The notes below the pieces were generated by a model that searched no databases, was not told the origin of the DNA, and saw only the letters and a program-made list of their open reading frames with translations. Below are positions 1-7,000 of a stretch of 64,000 nt of DNA, in pieces (the stretch's first letter is position 1; every line of letters begins with the position of its first letter). A program made the translations under genes and the position numbers. This stretch comes from an uncultured bacterium (GTDB lineage Bacteria; Actinomycetota; Coriobacteriia; Coriobacteriales; Coriobacteriaceae): the NCBI GenBank assembly GCA_905215065.1, contig CAJMOF010000003.1, forward strand, positions 99,552 to 163,551. The letters run 5' to 3'.

Positions 1-92
1 CTGAACTATTCGTTGACTGGTCAAAACTGGGAGAAATCGACAAAAAGATGCCCGTTAGACACAAAAAGGCCCGATCATGGACGGTTGCAAAT

Positions 93-215
93 CTAAGTGA
101 GTAGACTTTTAGCGTGATGGCGACCAGATTGTTTTGCGGCAAGCTATCTACCTGCGGTTTTATAAAGCAATACGGGTGGTCTGCTCGACAAGTTCCCAAA
201 AGGCTACTCACTTAG
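93..215. repeat. 123-bp inverted-repeat element, copy 1
   Basis: The ends are CTAAGTGAGTAGACTTTT (93-110) and its near-perfect reverse complement (198-215, one mismatch). The interior shares CTACCTGCGGTTTT and ATACGGGT, in the same order and spacing, with a second copy at 9803-9925 that is exactly the same length. No reading frame is conserved between them. It could be a MITE-like element or a structured RNA or regulatory repeat; the family is not one I can name. Confidence 0.75.
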
Positions 216-282
216 TTTTTGACGCGAAGCCGATGTCAAAGGTGGTCCTATTTTTGGGGCGTTAACTGGTTTGCAAGACACG

Positions 283-313
283 AAAAAGGCCCGAACCATG
301 CGGTCCGGGCCTT
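283..313 (-). terminator. Terminator of rubrerythrin gene
   Basis: Arms AAGGCCCG (286-293) and CGGGCCTT (306-313) form a hairpin. Read on the minus strand it is followed by TTTTT (283-287 on plus as AAAAA). It lies about 35 nt past the rubrerythrin stop. Confidence 0.75.
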
Positions 314-346
314 ATAAAGCTAGAGAATGTCTCTCAGGCGTTTGGC

Positions 347-907
347 TTAGCCGAAGTAGCGCTTTAGCAGGCCGGCGAAAGCCTTGCCGTGGCGAGCCTC
401 GTCGCGAGCCATCTCGTGCACGGTGTCGTGGATGGCATCGAGACCAGCGGCCTTGGCGCGCTTGGCAAGATCGGTCTTGCCGGCGGTGGCGCCATTCTCG
501 GCCTCAACGCGCATCTCGAGGTTCTTCTTGGTGGAGTCGGTCACGACCTCGCCCAGGAGCTCGGCGAACTTGGCGGCGTGCTCGGCCTCCTCGTGGGCAG
601 CCTTCTCCCAGTACAGGCCGATCTCGGGATAACCCTCGCGATGAGCAACGCGAGCCATGGCCAGGTACATACCGACCTCGGAGCACTCGCCCTCAAAGTT
701 GGCGCGCAGGTCAGCAACGATGTCCTCGGAGACGCCCTCCATCTTGGCGACGCCCACAACGTGCTCGGCAGCCCACTCGAGCTGACCCTCCTCCTGCTTT
801 AGGAAGCGAGAGCCGGGAACGCCGCACTGGGGGCACTTGAAATCCTCGGGCAGCTGGTCGCCGTCGAACTCTTCCACATAACCGCAAACGGGGCAAACAA
901 ACTTCAT
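347..907 (-). CDS. Reverse rubrerythrin (rubredoxin-like domain first)
   Basis: A 186-residue diiron peroxidase of the rubrerythrin family, expected to reduce hydrogen peroxide in the cytoplasm as part of anaerobic oxygen defence. A rubredoxin-like iron site comes first: CPVCG and CPQCG give Cys5, Cys8, Cys25 and Cys28. A ferritin-like four-helix domain follows, with ExxH iron-binding motifs at 107-110 and 170-173. Classical rubrerythrins carry the rubredoxin domain at the C-terminus, so this is the reversed (revRbr) order. The frame is open for 31 more codons upstream, but ATG at 907 has an AAAGGA site just before it and gives the expected N-terminus. It is a single-gene unit with its own terminator. 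The electron donor cannot be told from the sequence. Confidence 0.92.
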   Translation of the reverse strand: MKFVCPVCGYVEEFDGDQLPEDFKCPQCGVPGSRFLKQEEGQLEWAAEHVVGVAKMEGVSEDIVADLRANFEGECSEVGMYLAMARVAHREGYPEIGLYWEKAAHEEAEHAAKFAELLGEVVTDSTKKNLEMRVEAENGATAGKTDLAKRAKAAGLDAIHDTVHEMARDEARHGKAFAGLLKRYFG

Positions 908-1163
908 AATTCGATCCTTTCGATCGATGGCGATGGCGCGCTCGTCCGGTCCCGTAAGGGCCCTCTCCGGACGTGCGTCTTGACGAGTTCTATTATCCAT
1001 AAATGCAACCGAATGTGAAGCCTATTAGGAATGATTTTTAATAAAAAATTTTAGGCATGTGAAGATGTTGATTGATTAACGATTTGCAAGCCATATGCGG
1101 ACGCCGATGAGTACAATCGGTCGAACAAATGTTGACCTATCAACAAATGAAGGAGTTTCCTTT

Positions 1164-2384
1164 ATGCATCTAGCCCGCCGCGCCTGGTGCCGAACATATC
1201 AGACGGTTTTTCGCATCGCATTGCCGATCCTGCCCTATACCGAGCCGCGCATTTTGGAGCATGCCGAGGATGTGCCCGCAGTGCTTCAAAAGCGCTCGAT
1301 CCAGAAGGTCCTTATCGTGACAGACCCTGGTATTGCTCGTTTGGGACTCACGGCATCACTCGAGCGTGCGCTTACGGCTCAGGGGATTGGCGTTACGGTC
1401 TATGCCGAAACGCGTGCGAATCCCACGGTCTCAAACGTGGAGGAAGCGGCGTCCCTGTATCGCGAGAGCGCCTGCCAGGCCATTATCGGCTTTGGTGGCG
1501 GTTCGGCCATGGACTGCGCCAAGGGTGTGGGCGCACGCATCGCACAGCCAAATAAGCCCATCAACAAGATGCGTGGCCTGTTGCGCGTCCACCGTCTCCT
1601 GCCGCTGCTTATTGCGGTTCCCACTACCGCCGGTACGGGAAGCGAAGTCACACTCGCGGCGGTTATCACCGATGACGAGACGCACTACAAGTACCCCATT
1701 AACGACTTTGTGCTGATCCCGCGCTTTGCGGTGCACGACCCCGAGTTTACGCGCGGCCTGCCCGCCTCCATTACGGGGCAAACGGGCATGGACGCCCTGA
1801 CGCATGCCGTCGAGGCCTTTATCGGGCGCAGCACCACGCCCTATACGCGCAAGATGGCGCGCCAGGCGGTGCAGCTCATCCACGACAATTTGCTCGAGGC
1901 CTATGAGTGCGGTGGCAACATGTGTGCGCGCCGCAATATGCTTTCGGCGGCGTATAAAGCGGGCGTTGCCTTTACGCGCTCTTATGTTGGATACGTCCAT
2001 GCCATCGCGCACAGCCTGGGCGGGCGTTACGGGATTCCCCACGGCTTGGCCAACGCCATCATCCTGCCGCACATGCTTCGCGCCTATGGCGAAGCTGCTG
2101 CTCCCAAGCTCGCCGATCTCGCCCGCATGGCCGGCATTGCGCCGGCTAATGCGCTGGACAACGTGGCTGCTGAGGCCTTTATCGATTGGGTCGACCGCAT
2201 GAATGCCGCCTTGGGCATTCCCAAATATGTGACGGGCATTCGCCGCTCCGATATTCCGCAAATGGCGGCCCATGCCGATGCCGAGGCCAATCCGCTATAC
2301 CCCGTTCCACTTTTGATGGACCGTTTGGAGCTCGAGCGTATGTACGAGGTCGTCGCGGGTGGTATGTTTGAGGATGAGAACTAG
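1164..2384 (+). CDS. Iron-containing alcohol dehydrogenase
   Basis: A 406-residue group III alcohol dehydrogenase, interconverting an alcohol and an aldehyde with NAD(P)H. The nucleotide-binding GFGGGS motif lies at 109-114. Iron ligands by comparison with FucO are Asp210, His214, His279 and His293, within the DALTH and IPHG motifs. The start was placed at ATG 1164 because AAGGAG sits 8 nt upstream; the frame runs 23 codons further but without a ribosome site. The aldehyde dehydrogenase begins 8 nt after the stop, so the two form an operon that could take an aldehyde both ways. The physiological substrate is not evident. Confidence 0.9.
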   Translation: MHLARRAWCRTYQTVFRIALPILPYTEPRILEHAEDVPAVLQKRSIQKVLIVTDPGIARLGLTASLERALTAQGIGVTVYAETRANPTVSNVEEAASLYRESACQAIIGFGGGSAMDCAKGVGARIAQPNKPINKMRGLLRVHRLLPLLIAVPTTAGTGSEVTLAAVITDDETHYKYPINDFVLIPRFAVHDPEFTRGLPASITGQTGMDALTHAVEAFIGRSTTPYTRKMARQAVQLIHDNLLEAYECGGNMCARRNMLSAAYKAGVAFTRSYVGYVHAIAHSLGGRYGIPHGLANAIILPHMLRAYGEAAAPKLADLARMAGIAPANALDNVAAEAFIDWVDRMNAALGIPKYVTGIRRSDIPQMAAHADAEANPLYPVPLLMDRLELERMYEVVAGGMFEDEN

Positions 2385-2392
2385 GAGGGCCC

Positions 2393-3772
2393 ATGAACAC
2401 CGAGGAAATCGCGCGCATTGTCGGCGAACAGCGCGCCTACTTTAAGACGCGCGCCACGTTTGATGTCGATGCTCGACGTCGCGCCCTCGTGCGCCTGCGC
2501 GAGGCGGTGCGGGCACACGAGACCGATATTGCCCATGCGCTCAAGACCGATTTGGGAAAGTCGCATGACGAGGCCTATATGTGTGAGATCGGCACCTCGC
2601 TTTCCGAGATTCGTCATCAGATTGCGCGTGTGGCTCGATGGAGCCGTCCGCGCCTGCGTCCGTGTGACCTCGCCAACGCCGTGAGTGTGTGCAAAACGCA
2701 AGCCGTGCCCTATGGCGTCACGCTCATTATGGCGCCCTGGAACTACCCGTTTTTGCTAACGCTCGAGCCGCTTGCCGGCGCCCTTGCCGCGGGCAATACC
2801 GTGGTCATCAAGCCGAGTGCCTATGCTCCGGCATCGAGCGCGGTGCTCAGGCAGATTTGCGAGGAAGCATTTGATCCGCGCCTGGTGACGGTCGTCGAAG
2901 GCGGGCGTGCCGAGAATGAGGCGCTGCTCGACGAGAGCTGGGACAAGATTTTCTTTACCGGTAGCGTTCCGGTCGGCAAGCTCGTCATGGAGCGCGCAAG
3001 TAAAAACCTGACGCCCGTGACGCTTGAGCTGGGCGGAAAGAGCCCCTGCATTGTGGATGCCACGGCAAACTTAAAAGTCGCGGCACGGCGCATCGCCTTT
3101 GGTAAATGGCTCAACGTGGGGCAGACCTGCGTGGCGCCCGACTACCTGCTGGTCGATACGCGCGTACACGATGAGCTGTTGGGCCTCATCAGGGAGGAGA
3201 CCCGTCGCATGTTTGGCGAGCATCCGCTCGACAACGAGGATTACGGTCATATCGTCAACGCCAAGCATTTTGCGCGCGTGCGCGGACTGATCGATCCCGG
3301 TAAGGTCGTGCTTGGAGGCGCCGCGCGCGAGGCTTCTCTCAAGATTGAGCCGACGATTTTGGACGGCGTGGCGCCCGATGATGCCGTGATGCAGGAGGAG
3401 ATTTTCGGCCCCATCCTGCCGGTGCTGACGTATGAGAGCTTAGACAGGGTCGAGACGTTTATTACCGATCGCCCGACGCCGCTGGCCCTGTATATCTTTA
3501 GCCAGGACCGCGCGGTTCAGCAGCGCTTTGTGCGTTATGTGCCCTTTGGCGGCGGCTGCGTCAACGACACGATTATGCACTTGGCTACGAGCCATATGGG
3601 CTTTGGTGGCATGGGCGCGAGCGGTATGGGGCAATACCATGGACGCGAGAGCTTCGATACGTTTAGCCACAAGAAGAGCATCGTGAACAAGGCAACGTGG
3701 CTGGACGTGCCATTCCGCTATGCTCCGTATGAAAGCTGGAGGCACAAGTTCGTGCGCATGTTTGTGCATTAA
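2393..3772 (+). CDS. Aldehyde dehydrogenase, ALDH3-like
   Basis: A 459-residue NAD(P)-dependent aldehyde dehydrogenase oxidising an aldehyde to the acid. The general base is Glu212 in LELGGKSP and the catalytic cysteine is Cys246 in GQTCVAPD. The cofactor-domain FFTGS motif is at 187-191 and APWNYP at 114-119. The length of about 460 and the C-terminal hydrophobic region fit the class 3 / fatty or coniferyl aldehyde dehydrogenase branch. AGGAGG precedes the ATG, which lies 8 nt after the alcohol dehydrogenase stop, so the two genes are co-transcribed. Substrate range is unknown. Confidence 0.88.
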   Translation: MNTEEIARIVGEQRAYFKTRATFDVDARRRALVRLREAVRAHETDIAHALKTDLGKSHDEAYMCEIGTSLSEIRHQIARVARWSRPRLRPCDLANAVSVCKTQAVPYGVTLIMAPWNYPFLLTLEPLAGALAAGNTVVIKPSAYAPASSAVLRQICEEAFDPRLVTVVEGGRAENEALLDESWDKIFFTGSVPVGKLVMERASKNLTPVTLELGGKSPCIVDATANLKVAARRIAFGKWLNVGQTCVAPDYLLVDTRVHDELLGLIREETRRMFGEHPLDNEDYGHIVNAKHFARVRGLIDPGKVVLGGAAREASLKIEPTILDGVAPDDAVMQEEIFGPILPVLTYESLDRVETFITDRPTPLALYIFSQDRAVQQRFVRYVPFGGGCVNDTIMHLATSHMGFGGMGASGMGQYHGRESFDTFSHKKSIVNKATWLDVPFRYAPYESWRHKFVRMFVH

Positions 3773-3895
3773 AATCAGATGGTGTAGCGACAAACGGTCG
3801 AAAAGGCGCGGGTGGGGCGAATTTGTGTCCGCACGGACCCGTAGACTTCTCAATAAGGTTAAACGCCGGTTTATCCGGCCGTTAGGGGAGTTGCT

Positions 3896-4222
3896 ATGTA
3901 CGAGCCTTCACGTGTTCTTCTGTCGTTTCACATCGCAGGATTTCAATATGCCGACGGCGCTTTGGTCCTAGGCGATCTTAAAGCGGGCGATAAACTGACG
4001 CTGTGTGTCGAGCGCGATAATCCTCATGACCCCGAGGCAGTTGCGATCTACTATGGCAAGACCAAACTTGGCTACGTTCCAGGAAACGAGGTCGGCCCAC
4101 TGTCCTTGATGATGTATTACGGCCACGAGGACGTATTTGAGGCCCGTGTGCAACAGGTTGCCCCCGAGCGCAGCCCGTGGCATCAGGTGCGCGTTGGGCT
4201 CTATGTGGTGGATGCTCGCTAG
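3896..4222 (+). CDS. HIRAN-domain protein
   Basis: A 108-residue protein made almost entirely of one HIRAN domain: FHIAGFQYADGA near the start, then VERDNPHDPEAVAIYY and LGYVPGNEV. HIRAN domains bind DNA ends and are often fused to SNF2 helicases or nucleases; this one stands alone. AGGGGAG precedes the ATG. It is followed at once by a small charged protein and then a phosphoesterase, all on the plus strand. A nucleic-acid-binding role is likely from the family; the partner is not evident. Confidence 0.82.
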   Translation: MYEPSRVLLSFHIAGFQYADGALVLGDLKAGDKLTLCVERDNPHDPEAVAIYYGKTKLGYVPGNEVGPLSLMMYYGHEDVFEARVQQVAPERSPWHQVRVGLYVVDAR

Positions 4223-4240
4223 TCGGCAATGGAGGCTGCC

Positions 4241-4417
4241 ATGTTTGACGACGACCTGTTCGATTTGACGGACGATCCGTTTGAGTGGGATATGCTGCTC
4301 GATGACGATGAGCTGGAGCAGGATCGCAAAAAGCAAAAGGATAAGAACACCCAGGATAAAGGTTCGAATAAAAAGGACAAGCGCCGCCGAGGTCTGTTCG
4401 GCGGGCTCTTTGGGTAA
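4241..4417 (+). CDS. Small acidic/basic hypothetical protein
   Basis: A 58-residue protein I do not recognise. The first half is very acidic (FDDDLFDLTDD, LLDDDELE) and the second half is lysine/arginine-rich (KKQKDK, KKDKRRR), ending RGLFGGLFG. GGAGG ends 5 nt before ATG 4241, so that start is preferred over ATG 4229. It sits 18 nt after the HIRAN gene and probably shares its transcript. The low-complexity charged composition suggests a disordered protein; no function is proposed. Confidence 0.6.
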   Translation: MFDDDLFDLTDDPFEWDMLLDDDELEQDRKKQKDKNTQDKGSNKKDKRRRGLFGGLFG

Positions 4418-4483
4418 CTGTCGCATCGCTGCGTCTGTATACTAGGCACGTGTTGGACGCGTTGCGAAATGAGGACAGAGACG

Positions 4484-5029
4484 ATGATGTGGTTTACCGC
4501 CGACCTGCACCTGGGCGATACGAATATCTTGCACGATATGGATCGGCCGTTTGATTCGGTCGAGGAGATGAACCGCAAGGTCATCGATGTCATCAACGAG
4601 TGCGTGGCTGCGAACGACCTCCTCTATATCCTGGGGGACTTTACGTATCGATTGCCCATGGCGGAAGCGGTGCGCCTGCGTAAACGAATCGAATGCCAGA
4701 ACATAACGCTCATCCGTGGCAACCATGACGGTGATTGGGAAGATCCCGACGTACCGCAGATTTGGGATGAGGTACGCGATTACCTGGAGATTGCTCCCGG
4801 CTATGCCAAGGGCCATCGTCTAGTTATGAGCCATTACCCCATGCTCAGCTGGAATGGCAAGGCGCGCGGCGCCATCATGCTGCACGGGCATATCCACAGC
4901 AGGGGAGACCGCACCAACGCGCGCAACCGCGATCGCGAGCGCCCTATCTTTCGCTATGATGTCGGTCTCGATGCCAACGACTACAAGCCCGTAAGCCGAG
5001 ACCAGATCCTAGGCTTTTTTGGACTGTAA
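4484..5029 (+). CDS. Metallophosphoesterase (calcineurin-like)
   Basis: A 181-residue calcineurin-like phosphoesterase. Metal-site motifs appear in order: FTADLHLGD (Asp7, His9), LGDFTY, RGNHDGDW, SHYPM and HGHIH. The small size matches the YfcE/phage-type phosphoesterases, acting on phosphomono- or diesters. Start ATG 4484 was chosen because GAGGA lies 8 nt upstream; an ATG 15 nt earlier lacks a site. A strong terminator follows. The real substrate cannot be predicted. Confidence 0.85.
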   Translation: MMWFTADLHLGDTNILHDMDRPFDSVEEMNRKVIDVINECVAANDLLYILGDFTYRLPMAEAVRLRKRIECQNITLIRGNHDGDWEDPDVPQIWDEVRDYLEIAPGYAKGHRLVMSHYPMLSWNGKARGAIMLHGHIHSRGDRTNARNRDRERPIFRYDVGLDANDYKPVSRDQILGFFGL

Positions 5030-5034
5030 TTCTC

Positions 5035-5074
5035 GAACCACCACAAGATGGGCCAGGCACCTTTACCGTGGTTC
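5035..5074. repeat. Intergenic hairpin
   Basis: Perfect 7-bp arms GAACCAC (5035-5041) and GTGGTTC (5068-5074) enclose 26 nt. It sits directly before the terminator of the phosphoesterase gene. It resembles the other long-loop intergenic hairpins of this window but lacks their GGGAC core. Confidence 0.45.
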
Positions 5075-5075
5075 T

Positions 5076-5110
5076 GGCGCCGTTGCCATTATGGCAGCGG
5101 CGCCTTTTTT
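5076..5110 (+). terminator. Terminator after phosphoesterase gene
   Basis: GGCGCCGTTGCC pairs with GGCAGCGGCGCC around a 5-nt loop, followed by six T residues. Confidence 0.85.
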
Positions 5111-5168
5111 GTCCGCGCGGCGCGGTAGAGTGTAGACGGTTTAAATTTGCGTCCATCGAGGAGCTGCC

Positions 5169-6926
5169 ATGAACGAGATCAAGTGCCCGCATTGCGGCGA
5201 AGTGTTTAAGGTCGATGCGTCCGGCTATGCGGATATCGTCAAACAGGTGCGCGATGCCGAGTTCTCGCGCGATCTTGATGAGCGTGTGAAGGCGGTCCAG
5301 CGCGAGGGCGAGCAGGCACTGGAGCTTGAGCGCTCGCGCTCGACGGCTGCTTTGCAAAAGGCAGAGTCTCAGCGCGACGCTCAGCTTGTCGAGCAGAAGA
5401 ACGCTGCAGCTCAGCAGCTGGCACAAGAGGTTGCCAAGCGCGACGCTGAGCTTGCCGAGCTGCGCGCCAAGCTCGAAGGCGCTGCCGCAGAGCGCGAGAG
5501 TGCAAGTCAGCGCGCGGCGGTTGAGGCCCGTTCCGATGCTCAAAAGGAGAATGCCGAGCTTCAGCGCGAGATCGATAATTTACGTGCGCAGTTGGAGCGC
5601 AAAGATGATGAAGCCAGGCTTGCCGAGGCGGCGGCACGCAATGCTGCTCAAAACGACCTGTCCGCGCGCGACGCTCAGATTGCCGAGCTGCAGGCCAGGA
5701 TCGCCGCGGCGGACAAGGCCCAGGAGATGGCGCTTGCCGCCGCCGCGGCAGAGTCGCAGCGTGAGCTCGATGCCGCTCGCAGCGAGGCCGAGCGCGCGCT
5801 TACTGACTATCGCGCGAAGGTGCAAGAGAAGTTTTCCGCCGCAAAGGCTCAGTCCGAGCAAGAGGCCGAGGGCCTGCGTGCCCAGCTGCGCGAGCAGGAA
5901 CTGATGGCAAAAATGAACCTGTCAGAGGCGGTCGCCGCGGCGGAGCGAGAGCGCGACGAGGCGCGTGCGAAACTGACGAGTGAGTTGGCAGTGCGCGATT
6001 CGCGCGAGGAGCAGGCCAAGGCGGCGCATGAGCTCGAGCTTGCTCAAGCCAAGCGCGCGAGCGATGAACTGATCCGCTACAAGGATGAAGAGATTGAGCG
6101 CCTTAAGGACATGAAGGTCCGCCTGTCCACCAAGATGGTGGGCGAGTCACTCGAGCAGCACTGCGAGACCGAGTTCAATCGCCTGCGCATGACGGCGTTT
6201 CCTAACGCGTACTTCGAGAAAGATAACGATGCGTCCGAGGGTACCAAGGGCGACTTTATCTTCCGCGAGTGCGACGCAAGCGGCAGCGAGATCATTTCGA
6301 TCATGTTCGAGATGAAAAACGAGAACGACGAGACCGCGACCAAGCATAAGAACGAGGATTTCTTTAAGAAGCTCGATCACGATCGTCGCCAGAAAGGCTG
6401 TGAGTACGCGGTGCTCTGCACGTTGCTCGAGCCCGAGAGCGAGCTTTATAACGCAGGAATCGTGGACGTGAGCTATCGCTACGAGAAGATGTACGTGATC
6501 CGCCCACAGTTTTTCATTCCCATGATTACGCTGCTGCGCAACGCCGCCATGGGTTCGCTTCGCTATAAGCAGGAACTGGCGGAGTACAAACAGCAAAATA
6601 TCGATGTCACGAACTTCGAAGCCAAGATGGAGAAGTTCAAGAATGATTTCGGCCGCAACTACGAGATTGCGAGCCGCAAGTTCCAAACAGCAATCGATGA
6701 GATCGACAAGACGATTAGCCATCTGCAGAAAACCAAGGAGGCGTTGCTGTCCTCCGAGAACAACCTGCGCCTAGCCAACAAGAAAGCCGACGATCTTACC
6801 ATTCGCAAGCTCACGTGGGGCAACAAGACCATGAAGGCGGCGTTTGACGAGGCGCGCGGGACTGCGTCAGAGACAAACGATGAGCCAGCCGAGGCGGATT
6901 CGTATGAGATCGAGGATGCCGAGTAA
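5169..6926 (+). CDS. DUF2130 coiled-coil protein, possible nuclease fold
   Basis: A 585-residue protein. It starts with a small zinc-ribbon-like CPHCGEVF (Cys6, Cys9). A long Ala/Glu/Arg-rich coiled coil follows (about 30-315). The DUF2130 domain is at about 320-470, containing GDFIF (about 361) and EMKNE (about 380). A second helical tail and an acidic end close the protein. The acidic/Lys pattern GDF...EMKNE is reminiscent of PD-(D/E)xK nucleases, but that is inference. The coiled coil may position the domain in a larger complex. GAGGAGCT precedes the ATG. It is flanked by terminators on both sides, so it is a single-gene unit. The cellular role is unknown. Confidence 0.8.
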   Translation: MNEIKCPHCGEVFKVDASGYADIVKQVRDAEFSRDLDERVKAVQREGEQALELERSRSTAALQKAESQRDAQLVEQKNAAAQQLAQEVAKRDAELAELRAKLEGAAAERESASQRAAVEARSDAQKENAELQREIDNLRAQLERKDDEARLAEAAARNAAQNDLSARDAQIAELQARIAAADKAQEMALAAAAAESQRELDAARSEAERALTDYRAKVQEKFSAAKAQSEQEAEGLRAQLREQELMAKMNLSEAVAAAERERDEARAKLTSELAVRDSREEQAKAAHELELAQAKRASDELIRYKDEEIERLKDMKVRLSTKMVGESLEQHCETEFNRLRMTAFPNAYFEKDNDASEGTKGDFIFRECDASGSEIISIMFEMKNENDETATKHKNEDFFKKLDHDRRQKGCEYAVLCTLLEPESELYNAGIVDVSYRYEKMYVIRPQFFIPMITLLRNAAMGSLRYKQELAEYKQQNIDVTNFEAKMEKFKNDFGRNYEIASRKFQTAIDEIDKTISHLQKTKEALLSSENNLRLANKKADDLTIRKLTWGNKTMKAAFDEARGTASETNDEPAEADSYEIEDAE

Positions 6927-6949
6927 GGTATAGCGGATAGTGCAAAAGC

Positions 6950-6979
6950 GGGGCCGCTGGCGAAATTGCCAACGGCCCC
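6950..6979. terminator. Bidirectional terminator between convergent genes
   Basis: GGGGCCGCTGGC pairs with GCCAACGGCCCC (one mismatch) around GAAATT. Plus-strand reading is followed by TTTCGTTT and minus-strand reading by GCTTTTGC. Confidence 0.75.
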
Positions 6980-7000
6980 GTTTCGTTTCGGTATGTTCGG

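Larger units (their letters stand above)
1..346. other. Intergenic region at left edge
   Basis: No coding gene is supported here. It holds one copy of a 123-bp inverted-repeat element (93-215) and the terminator of the rubrerythrin gene (283-313), both listed separately. Bases 1-92 contain nothing I recognise. Confidence 0.6.
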
